NCBI GenBank assembly: GCA_014634225.1
Contig: BLFN01000199.1
Span: 966,202 to 976,277 of the forward strand
DNA from: Acropora yongei
Taxonomy: Eukaryota > Cnidaria > Anthozoa > Scleractinia > Acroporidae
Length of the DNA stretch: 10,076 nucleotides
Reading direction: 5' to 3'
Under the pieces are notes generated by a model, which did not search any database, was not told the origin of the DNA, and saw only the letters and a list, made by a program, of their open reading frames with translations. Below, one piece after another: positions 1 to 6,886 of this stretch. Each line of letters begins with the position of its first letter. The stretch's first letter is position 1. A program made the translations under genes and the position numbers.

Positions 1-445
1 ATTCATGATAATCAAAGGCCAAGGAAATCTCGTTTGTTAAAAGCAAGAATTGTTAACGGAAGATAAAGTGATTCAAGTTTTATTTGAATACTGTTTACTT
101 CTACTTTTTGCAGAGTCTTATAGATATGTATTAACTACTTAAAGAGTGTTATGGTAAGATGGGTAATTCTTTTCATTTGGCTACACAATGGTCAAAGTAG
201 CGAATGTTTTCGAGTTGGACAATTCGAGTAATGAATGGCTGAATGTTCCTAGAGGGGGCTTTTTGTCCTTTATTTAAAGCTAATTTTTTTGTCGTGAAGC
301 CATCAAATACTGGAATCTTTAGTGAGAAATCACTAGCGCAAGTTCAGTATTATTAAAAGAATAACTTCAAAGTAGTGTTGGGGAACAGAGTGCTTGGAAA
401 AAAAGATCTGCACGGCTCATCTTTGTGCCGCCTTTTACCTTGTAG
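1..445 (+). other. ANO10: Upstream ANO10 intron, partial
   Basis: Sequence left of the first visible exon. It is AT-rich, with stops in all frames at short spacing, and ends in the acceptor TTTTACCTTGTAG. I see no exon, RNA gene or clear repeat here. Confidence 0.7.
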
Positions 446-625
446 CACTTGGCGGCATTGATGATCACATCTCAGTTGATTGGCCAGGTGACAGAGTCTC
501 TAATTCCTTATATCATGTTCAGAAGCAGAATTACTAAGGTTTCTAAAGAAGGAAAGAAGATTGTAATGAAAACGGCAGATCTGTCGGATGACATTGAACG
601 ACAAGGCACACAAGAACAGTACTTA
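446..625 (+). CDS. ANO10: ANO10 exon a: TM6 segment and following loop
   Basis: Sixty codons in phase 0. The acceptor is a pyrimidine-rich stretch ending TTGTAG at 445, with an in-frame TAG at 443-445 that prevents the exon starting earlier. The donor is GTAAGT at 626. Residues 2-24 form the TM6-like helix with the family pattern ITSQxxxQxxESxxPY; Glu17 (494-496) aligns with the conserved TM6 Ca2+ ligand, while the position four residues earlier is Gly13 (482-484). The rest is a basic-then-acidic cytosolic linker ending EQYL, which joins directly to GTFYDYLEL of the next exon. Confidence 0.88.
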
Positions 626-3600
626 GTAAGTTTTATCGAACATCATTGGTCAATGGTGTTTAAGACAGGAATTGGTCATTTCACCGCCAAAAAGGTCTCG
701 CCATGAGTCAATTCGCCACTGAGAACCTTCACACTTTTGACGCGAAATATAAGAAGGGTTTTTTTTAAGTTGGCTTGGGGGAAACGAAAAGAACTCGGAG
801 GATTCTCAGTGCTTTAGTCTACGATTACTAGATCTGGTGGCGAGTCTTAGTGGCGAGATGACTGTGAACCAATTGTCATTAAAGCAAATAGCTTGTCAGC
901 CAGTTCCGCGAACCAGGAAAAACAGCGGCAACACGAACAGAAAGAAAATCCACACAAATTGGGCGCACTTGCATGATGCCTATTTTTCACTGGCTCCTGT
1001 GCTGTTATTTTTCTAGATTATTGTTCAATTTACTATCCTCTACTGTGACTTATCCAATAGCAACAGCAGCGACAACGCCTTAAACCAATGATATGATTGG
1101 TTGAATGGGCAAAAATGATCGTGCTGCAATTTTCAATTTTGTGGTTCTGACCACAATGCGATCCCGCAGCAGTAAATCTTTCACTCTCTGTCTTTACATG
1201 AAAACTATTCGTGCCAGTTGAGTGAAAGGACTTCTTCCACTTCGCACAACCAGGCGAACATGAAATATTTGCGAAGCACTTAACCCATCGTAAAGTTCTA
1301 GTGTGAAGTAAGGTTTTCGATGCAGCAGCCAGCTTAGTGTCTTAAACTCGTGGATATCTCGACGGTATGGAAATCATATGTTTCCTCCCTTCTCAGGGGA
1401 CATTTTACGACTATTTGGAGCTGTTCCTTCAGTTTGGTTACACGTTCCTCTTCTCCTCTGCTTACCCTATGGCCGCTTTCTGGGCGTTGCTGAATAATGT
1501 GATAGAGATTCGAACAGATGCGTTTAAAATGTGCCGCATTTATCAGCGTCCTTTTGCCGAAACCGCTAACTCCATCGGCGCATGGCAGGTAAGTACCTTG
1601 GTTTTCACTTAAGTGCTAATACGGTGATTTTGATATCGACTTTACCAAACACTTTAAGCAGTAACTTAAAGCGTTTATTTCTTCTGAAAAGACGATGTTT
1701 TTCGACTTGAATTTTTTTTTACCATTTGCTATGAACTCATTTTGTAAACTCTGCCCCGTTTACTGGGATAACACTTTAACGAACGATACTCAATCAATAA
1801 ACGCGACCGAGCTTAACTATTTTATTCTCCTGGTGAAGTCACTCAGTTACAACGGGTGTGTAAAGAGCTACTCTGAAAACTCTAAGCGAAGTTCCGATTA
1901 ACATACCGCGTTCGCTGACATGTAGTACTATTCACGTAGGTTATTCAGGGTTGTGTCAATCATGGAGCGATGATTATCTGGAAATCATAAAATCTATTTA
2001 ATTTATCTTGAGACCACATGTCAATCAGAATTTGTTAGCTAAAAAGATACATTTTCTCTTAATGATACACGCTAAACACAAAGTCTCCGACACTCAGACT
2101 ACGAGTGGTCTCTAATTTCCTCTCAAAAGGGCCGAGAGGGCAGGTGAAACACACGCGTCGTGCGAGAATCAGAGGACACGCAACAAGTCCTGCAAGTCCC
2201 GCGTTTCTTGTGGATTTCGTCAGCTCTCTTGTTTTTAGCCAAAATAAGAGACCTCTCACAGTCTACTATGAGCATGACCGAAAAAAGCCGAACCGAACAA
2301 GTAGTATCATTCGATGTATTTTTTCCTTCCTTTTCATTGGCCTAGAGCTCACCACATGACCTGCGAATAAGTGCCTACAAAGAAGTGTTTTGTTGCAAAT
2401 AATAGTCTGCTCTTGCGTAATTGAAACTACGCTCTTGGCGGATCGGTTTCCCGAGCAGACAGAGAGTGATTTGACATATGTAGTTGATCAAAAGAACGGT
2501 GATCGAATGATAAAATAATATTTGAACTCGGTTATCGCAAAATATCGTGATTTGTCAGTGTCTCGCAGATCAATTATTTGCCTTTATTTGGCTTTGGCAA
2601 ATAATTGAGCTGCTTGCTACTGACAACTCACGATATTTTGCTCAACCTCGCTCAATAATTGTTAATTATTAGACGAATTAGGGACCGCTATAGTTCGTAG
2701 AAAGCTTCGAGGGCTCGAAACTCTATTACAGAAGTGGTTGCGTATTCCTTACGAATCGCTTTTATTGAAGCTTGCATCGGCCATCAAAAGTAAAACGTTT
2801 TGAGATTTAAAATTTGGTCAAGTTTTTGCTTAGGCGCAATGGAATAGAAGAAGCTTGAAGTCTTGAGAATCGCTTTTTGTGTTTGTAATTCGTTGTTGTT
2901 GTTGTTTTTTGTTTTCAGGTTGCGTTTGAGGCACTCAGTGTGATTGCCGTCATCACAAATTGTGCGCTGATTGGTTTAGCCGCCAAGAGCGCTGAATGGC
3001 TACCAGAGATGACTACTATAAATGCTGTCCTCTTGTTTGTAGCCATTGAGGTAAGGATATGTGTTCGATAATCAAGGTAAAGCCTTCTGGACAACCTAGG
3101 TTCTTCCGAATTCATTTCAGCCCCAATTTCAAGGCGAGTCTACGTGTAAGTCTGTTATGAATATCAGTTTTCATTGTTATTGAAATTAGAACTAATTACC
3201 GTAACAAAAATTTCGCACTTAGACTCGCTTTGAAAGAGAGACCAAGGGGAACTCAAATGTTCTGTTGTTTGCCTTGCTTGCGAAACCAAGGACCATGGGC
3301 AGTGAATTTTTATTGTTAAAGTTGGATTGGGGATTTTCTTTGTTGAGCATCAAAACCTGAAGGTTGAGATGTGCTGACAGTCCACGTTATGTGAACCAAA
3401 CACAGAACAAATGAATGTAGCCGGCGCTCTGCGGCTGAGCGCGGGAAAATGCATGCAAGTGAGCTCAATTGTTTTTTCTCCTGTCTGAGAATGGCTGGCT
3501 GAGAATGTGTTGCAGCAGTAAAGGTGGCCAATCATCAAGCGAGGAACAAATGTAATGCCATTACAACAGCAGAAGTTGCTTTCAATTGAGCACTGTCTTT

Positions 3601-4628
3601 GATCACAAAAGGTTTTTATACTACATCTTTTATTTTTTTGCAGCATTTTCTCCTGGGAGTGAAGTTTATTCTAGCCCTTGTTATTCCTGATGTACCACAG
3701 TGGGTACAAGATGAAATGGCCAGGCAACACTACAAAGACAAGTTGTCTCTCAGAGTAAGCTCAAATGAAATGGAACGTTCACCTTTCTATGCTTGTCTTT
3801 TTCCCTCAAACAATTTATTTTTCCTTTCTGTGGAATTCGAAACAGCGGTGCAGTTCAGGAATTTTAGACTGAAGTTTTTACCATTTCCACTTTCTGAAAC
3901 ACTTTCACTTTCTGGGCCATTGTTTTGAAGTTGATCAGTGTTCAAGAGTTATCATGGTAATCAAACTACGAGAACAGTACGAGAACATGGTCCCGTCATG
4001 ACCGCCGCGGACAGAATCAGTGTTATCCAGCGGATTCATTTATTGTAGTCAGCATGCCCTCACGTCTTCGTTCAAACCAGTGAGCATCGCGCGGAATGAA
4101 GCGATACATCTGGGGACCTCAGCCGAGCTTCAGCTGTTGCTTTTTGTGTTCATTGGGTGAACTGAGATACAATTGGAATTAGAACAGCTCACAACTCGAT
4201 ATTTCTTCTCAGTTTTCTCATTTTTATGAAGAACGAACGCTTGAAATAAGAAATTTTCTGCCTCGAGTTTGCAGACAAAAGCTGAACCAAATATAACTCG
4301 CTGGTTTCGAATATTTTACCGAGGTATCGCGTAGTTAGTTAAAATATTTGTCACTGTTGAATAAACTATTTCTTTCTGTGGGGAATGGAGTCAAATATCT
4401 TGGTATATAATCATTGCTTTTATTCTCGTAATATTGAAAAACAGAACATTTGGTAAACCTGATACACTTTCAGGACCAGCTGAACCACTTTTATTTATTT
4501 CATGTTTATTTCAAGAACAACTAGTATTATTGTACGTGTTTTGTTAACTTTGGATACTTTATTTTCTTCAGACTCAAGGACTTCATTCCAAGCTTCAGAA
4601 ATTCTCATCGAAGGAAACCTTGCTTTAG
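446..4628 (+). CDS. ANO10: Anoctamin-10 (TMEM16K)-like protein, C-terminal part, 5 exons (5'-partial)
   Basis: Spliced coding region join(446-625, 1397-1588, 2919-3050, 3644-3754, 4572-4628), 223 codons plus a TAG stop; the N-terminal exons lie outside the window. Anoctamins are ten-helix membrane proteins that act as Ca2+-activated lipid scramblases or chloride channels, and ANO10 is the ER/endosomal member linked to lipid scrambling. Concatenated exons follow the vertebrate ANO10 order without gaps: the TM6 segment ([18 protein letters not shown]), then [32 protein letters not shown], and [16 protein letters not shown] in the last helix. Acidic Ca2+-site residues in the TM7/TM8 region are present (D and E of DYLE; E and D of EIRTD). 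Every junction is GT-AG and phase 0, and the reading frame stays open throughout. The C-terminal tail is short and polar. ANO8 is the nearest alternative, but the exon-1 and exon-2 sequence reads closer to ANO10. Family assignment is very secure and the subtype is likely. Confidence 0.9.
626..1396 (+). other. ANO10: ANO10 intron between exons a and b
   Basis: A 771-bp GT-AG intron. Its first 250 bases include nested inverted-repeat blocks (entered separately). The remainder (about 880-1390) shows no coding frame or further clear structure. Confidence 0.85.
670..874. repeat. Imperfect foldback (nested inverted repeats)
   Basis: Several blocks pair in nested order across an apex near 760: 670-676 with 868-874 (AATTGGT/ACCAATT), 681-684 with 864-867, 696-703 with 851-858 (TCTCGCCA/TGGCGAGA), 712-719 with 837-844, and 717-725 with 803-811 (CACTGAGAA/TTCTCAGTG). 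The last two compete for 717-719. Spacer lengths differ between arms, so this is a degraded foldback and not a clean hairpin. It may be an old miniature transposable element. No target-site duplication was found. Confidence 0.45.
1397..1588 (+). CDS. ANO10: ANO10 exon b: TM7-TM8 core with Ca2+-site acidic residues
   Basis: Sixty-four codons in phase 0. The acceptor TTCCTCCCTTCTCAG ends at 1396 and the donor GTAAGT begins at 1589. This is the most diagnostic anoctamin exon: [18 protein letters not shown], then [18 protein letters not shown], then [14 protein letters not shown]. Asp5 and Glu8 of the exon (1409-1411, 1418-1420) and Glu37 and Asp41 (1505-1507, 1517-1519) match the four acidic Ca2+ ligands of TM7 and TM8 known from structurally studied TMEM16 proteins. 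An ATG-led frame beginning at 1367 includes intron sequence and is not the exon start. Confidence 0.93.
2096..2264. repeat. Inverted-repeat pair, possible dispersed element
   Basis: The 17-base segment 2096-2112 matches the reverse complement of 2248-2264 at 14 positions, and similarity continues weakly inward. The enclosed 135 bases are more GC-rich than the surrounding intron and open in more than one frame, which is why spurious overlapping frames appear on both strands. It resembles a small repeat but has no defined ends or duplication. Confidence 0.3.
2537..2641 (+). ncRNA. Pre-miRNA-like intronic hairpin (candidate)
   Basis: Two 46-base arms (2537-2582 and 2596-2641) pair around a 13-base loop (2583-2595). 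The stem from its base upward is 14 bp, one mismatch, 8 bp, a five-position internal loop holding one C-G pair and one G-U wobble, 4 bp, one mismatch, then 13 bp. A short basal extension pairs 2530-2533 with 2644-2647 across a small internal loop. Orientation with ANO10 transcription would make it an intronic small-RNA precursor. A palindromic miniature transposon is the main alternative, and no known microRNA was recognised in it. Confidence 0.5.
2892..2906. repeat. (GTT)5 microsatellite
   Basis: Five perfect GTT units just before the T-rich polypyrimidine tract of the exon c acceptor. Confidence 0.8.
2919..3050 (+). CDS. ANO10: ANO10 exon c: membrane segment TNCALIG
   Basis: Forty-four codons in phase 0, between an acceptor TTTTTTGTTTTCAG ending at 2918 and a donor GTAAGG at 3051. 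It encodes [19 protein letters not shown], a hydrophobic helix closely like the corresponding vertebrate ANO10 helix, a short loop, and the start of the last helix ending FVAIE. An antisense open frame over the same DNA is a shadow. Confidence 0.9.
3051..3643 (+). other. ANO10: ANO10 intron between exons c and d
   Basis: A 593-bp GT-AG intron. It holds the foldback element at 3127-3235, a GC hairpin GCGCTC/GAGCGC at 3424-3442 and a short palindrome TGTAATGCCATTACA at 3551-3565. Two overlapping antisense frames here have no recognisable product. Confidence 0.85.
3127..3235. mobile_element. Small foldback element (MITE-like)
   Basis: Bases 3127-3146 match the reverse complement of 3216-3235 at 18 of 20 positions (TTTCAAGGCGAGTCTACGTG versus TTTCAAAGCGAGTCTAAGTG). 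Inside these arms the two halves keep weaker complementarity, so the whole ~109 bp can fold on itself. This is the form expected of a very short non-autonomous DNA element. No target-site duplication is visible, and the outer ends may extend a few bases (CCCC at 3121-3124, GGGG at 3245-3248). Confidence 0.55.
3644..3754 (+). CDS. ANO10: ANO10 exon d: last transmembrane helix
   Basis: Thirty-seven codons in phase 0. The acceptor is a long T tract ending TTTTTTTGCAG at 3643 and the donor is GTAAGC at 3755. It encodes [18 protein letters not shown], the final anoctamin helix with its IPD motif, then a charged amphipathic stretch ([16 protein letters not shown]) that corresponds to the post-membrane helix of ANO10. 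If the donor is not used, the frame stays open for 57 more codons to a stop at 3926-3928. Confidence 0.88.
3755..4571 (+). other. ANO10: ANO10 intron between exon d and the terminal exon
   Basis: An 817-bp GT-AG intron. The exon d frame runs on to 3928 before a stop, and an AATAAA hexamer lies at 4360-4365. Otherwise I see no gene or clear repeat. Confidence 0.75.
4572..4628 (+). CDS. ANO10: ANO10 terminal exon: short C-terminal tail
   Basis: Eighteen codons and a TAG stop at 4626-4628, read in phase 0 after the acceptor TTTATTTTCTTCAG ending at 4571. The peptide [18 protein letters not shown] is polar and basic, as expected for the cytosolic tail following the last helix. Vertebrate ANO10 tails are poorly conserved, so this exon rests on splice-site quality, phase and position rather than similarity. 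It is less certain than the other four exons. Confidence 0.65.
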   Translation, partial: TQGLHSKLQKFSSKETLL

Positions 4629-5240
4629 CTGACGGACTTAACTGACAATGGTTACATTAGGCAGACAGAGTAACTAGTGTAATTCGGTGCTGATCATAGC
4701 TCAGTTAGGTAGGTATTTCTTGCTTCTTCAGTTTAAATTAGTAAAACCTGAGTTTGGAATCAATTTTCAACAGGTACGTTAATGGGATATTTGATAATCG
4801 ATGGTAAATATTGGCGCCATTTTTATTTTGGTTTGTAAACAAAAAACAATAATGTCCGTAGTAGGAAATCTGAGTTTAGATTCGGATGAACGTTCTCGGT
4901 CAAAACACGGTTGGTGAAGGTTGATTAATTAATACAACTGTTCATGTCCTGAATCGTTTTCAACTTAAATGCTTAAACGGTATACAAAGGGAATGAAAGC
5001 ATCCGTGCGAAATGGTCCAAGAAGTTTCGTGGTTTCCGAGAAATATTCGTCAGGCTGGCTCATTCCGGAATATATTTCGAGAAACGCACCTAGGTGACTG
5101 TTTTGTATTGATAGCCGGCTGGGTAATTTAAGTAACGTATCGAATCTGTTATCCCGCAGATTTGCGCGCTATTTTCCAATCTTCCTTGTAATTAACGGAA
5201 ACTAATGTTGGGTGTAATAAAGATTAACGTTTGTAGACTT
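4629..5240 (+). other. ANO10: Probable ANO10 3' untranslated region
   Basis: Non-coding, AT-rich sequence between the stop and the first good polyadenylation hexamer. It contains an imperfect hairpin at 5032-5085. The exact end is not determinable from sequence alone. Confidence 0.55.
5216..5221 (+). terminator. ANO10: Polyadenylation signal AATAAA, likely for ANO10
   Basis: Canonical AATAAA about 590 bp after the ANO10 stop, followed by a T/G-rich stretch (around 5228-5257) that would suit a downstream element. Confidence 0.55.
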
Positions 5241-5396
5241 TGTTAAGCATGTTTTTAGCCGTCTGTGAGCAAGGATGAGATAAAAAGTAGGATTAAAATG
5301 GCTTATGGCAATACGGTACTTGATTCAAGTTGTCCATTCCATTGGAGGACCGTTCCCGCCTTGCATAAAAGGTCCAAAGGAAGTTTTGAGCATTAG

Positions 5397-5402
5397 TTTA
5401 AT
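5397..5402 (-). terminator. Candidate polyadenylation signal ATTAAA for the GPCR
   Basis: TTTAAT on the + strand reads ATTAAA on the - strand, about 108 bp after the GPCR stop. This is the commonest variant hexamer. No canonical AATAAA was seen on that strand between 5240 and 5510. Confidence 0.35.
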
Positions 5403-5509
5403 GATTGATTTTAGCCAAGATGTAATGCACAGGTTGAAACTCAGTTGTGCAACGATTTGCGTTTTAACGATGACCATCATAAGGAGTAAAATAATGTTAC
5501 GAGATTCAG

Positions 5510-6649
5510 TCACAACAGGGAATTTTTAAAACGCGGTGAAGGACCGGAAAGCTTTTGACGGATTTGGTGACGCGCCTCGTAACATCGCGCCGTCTGCATT
5601 TCAAGATTCTCATCCACAGCAACAGGTGAAATGCGACAGGATTTCGTTGGTACACATCTTTGAGAAGCGCAACAAGTGAGTACCTCCTTGAGGCCTCGAC
5701 GATAAGAAGAACTGAAAATTGCGTAAACGAAGGGATTAATAGCGCTGATGGAGTGAGCGATGAAGTGCACAGCGAATGCTGTGTGGCTTTGTCTGCACTG
5801 AGTCTTTCCCCAAACGAAGAACTTCAGAAACACGAAAGTGGTGAATGGTGTCCAGCAGAGGATAAATACGATGACTATGACAATAGCAAGTTGTAGAATG
5901 GCCCTGTTGTGTTTCTCGCGCATTTTCCTCGCCTTGTCACTTTGGTGAAGCCTGGGAGATCGTTGTCGTTTTAAGCGAATGACTATGGCGGTATACAGAG
6001 CTGAAGTAGTACATAGTGGTAGAGCAATGAGCAAAGCAAAGAGCGAGATGAAATAGATCTTTTGTGCCTGCATGTTGTTCGCGAAAGGCGGGGACCAACT
6101 CAATAAGCAATAATCCTTGCCTTCTTGAAGATAAATACGGTAGATGTACAAATATGGAGAATGAACCACGAAAGCTATTGACCAGACAAGTGCTATGGCG
6201 AGCTTAACAACCCTTAAATTCATAACTTGGGCTTTCACAGGGTAGAAGACGTTGTAGAAGCGATCTGCCGCAACCAGTGCCAAACTCTGGATCGAAACCG
6301 CAGTTGAAACGTCTTGAAATAGAGGCGCTAATTTGCACATGGCCAGACCAAAGTTCCCGCCAATTAACCACCTATTGGCGCCAAAATGAATCATGGTCAT
6401 CATGCGTGGCATGGCAAAAAGGGGCATGAGCAAATCGGACATCGCCATGTTGGCGATGAAGAGATTTGTGGACGTTTGAAGTTGTTGCAATTTGAAGACC
6501 ACTAAAACAATAGCAGAATTCCCCATTAACGATATTAACATGATCACGCAATACGCCATGGTCTTTGCGGCTTTAGAGTCTATTGATTCGTGAAAAGCAT
6601 CATCGCAAGTTGAGATGGTTGTGTTTTGGTACAAGTTGGACGAGTTCAT
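5510..6649 (-). CDS. Class A (rhodopsin-like) GPCR, intronless, peptide-receptor type
   Basis: A complete 379-residue seven-helix receptor for the plasma membrane, coupling an extracellular ligand to G proteins. Helices lie near 31-52, 61-85, 102-131, 147-168, 195-224, 248-277 and 289-312. Visible class A landmarks: Asn44 (TM1), Asp72 (TM2), Cys105 and Cys181 for the extracellular disulfide, DRF at 129-131 in place of DRY, Trp156 (TM4), Pro211 (TM5), CWTP at 265-268 and NPFVY at 305-309. The short N-terminus has two N-glycosylation sequons (Asn2, Asn9) and no signal peptide. Cys326/Cys327 after helix 8 could be palmitoylated. The third loop is short and basic. An in-frame TGA at 6698-6700 with no intervening ATG fixes the start, and the -3 base is A. 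Overall pattern suggests a neuropeptide-type receptor (RFamide/tachykinin-like groups), but the ligand cannot be read from sequence. Confidence 0.95.
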   Translation of the reverse strand: MNSSNLYQNTTISTCDDAFHESIDSKAAKTMAYCVIMLISLMGNSAIVLVVFKLQQLQTSTNLFIANMAMSDLLMPLFAMPRMMTMIHFGANRWLIGGNFGLAMCKLAPLFQDVSTAVSIQSLALVAADRFYNVFYPVKAQVMNLRVVKLAIALVWSIAFVVHSPYLYIYRIYLQEGKDYCLLSWSPPFANNMQAQKIYFISLFALLIALPLCTTSALYTAIVIRLKRQRSPRLHQSDKARKMREKHNRAILQLAIVIVIVFILCWTPFTTFVFLKFFVWGKTQCRQSHTAFAVHFIAHSISAINPFVYAIFSSSYRRGLKEVLTCCASQRCVPTKSCRISPVAVDENLEMQTARCYEARHQIRQKLSGPSPRFKNSLL

Positions 6650-6704
6650 TTTAGCGCGTGCGGAGAATCCTCGACAACTTTTTCTTTTCCTCCGGCCTCA
6701 GAGA

Positions 6705-6712
6705 CTTAAATA
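6705..6712 (-). promoter_or_regulatory. TATA-like box upstream of the GPCR
   Basis: CTTAAATA on the + strand reads TATTTAAG on the - strand, about 55 nt upstream of the GPCR ATG. Initiation some 30 nt downstream would give a short, unspliced leader, consistent with an intronless gene. One base differs from a standard TATA box, so this is only a candidate. Confidence 0.35.
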
Positions 6713-6853
6713 TCAGACAAATAAAGCACGTATTTTTTGCGTCATTGCTGGCCATGAACTGTTTACATAACAATGATTAAAATTGACTGATGTTGTCCGG
6801 CAATGATCTTCTGTAGAGTATGTAAATTTATCTTTTTTTTTGTAAACTTTCGG

Positions 6854-6886
6854 CAAGCTTTTAAGCTTGGCGTGCGCAAATTGCGC
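6854..6886. promoter_or_regulatory. Two adjacent dyads upstream of the GPCR
   Basis: CAAGCTT-TT-AAGCTTG (6854-6869) is followed four bases later by GCGCAA-A-TTGCGC (6874-6886). Each is perfectly symmetric. Paired dyads about 200 bp upstream of the start codon could be binding sites for dimeric factors, though no known site was recognised. Confidence 0.25.

Larger units (their letters stand above)
1589..2918 (+). other. ANO10: ANO10 intron between exons b and c
   Basis: A 1330-bp GT-AG intron, the longest here. Bases 1620-2040 and 2650-2890 show nothing recognisable. The stretch 2096-2264 carries an inverted-repeat pair, 2537-2641 is a strong hairpin, and 2892-2906 is a short (GTT)5 run leading into the T-rich acceptor tract. 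Confidence 0.85.

Noticed and set aside
1695..1901. 68-codon open frame in intron b-c
   Set aside because: No flanking splice sites in phase with ANO10 and no similarity to anoctamins. The exon b to exon c join is already seamless.
2059..2359. Overlapping open frames on both strands
   Set aside because: They lie inside an intron, overlap each other and show no recognisable product. They are explained by a GC-richer repeat-like stretch lacking stops.
3316..3646. Two antisense open frames beside exon d
   Set aside because: Both are intronic, overlap one another in different frames and match no family I recognise.
4697..4762. tRNA/SINE-like A box (TAGCTCAGTTAGG) and weak B box (GTTTGGAATCA)
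   Set aside because: The D stem does not pair, no acceptor stem closes and the B box matches only about 8 of 11 positions. At most it is a decayed SINE fragment.
5660..5896. Plus-strand open frame inside the GPCR
   Set aside because: It is an antisense shadow of the receptor's sixth helix and third loop.
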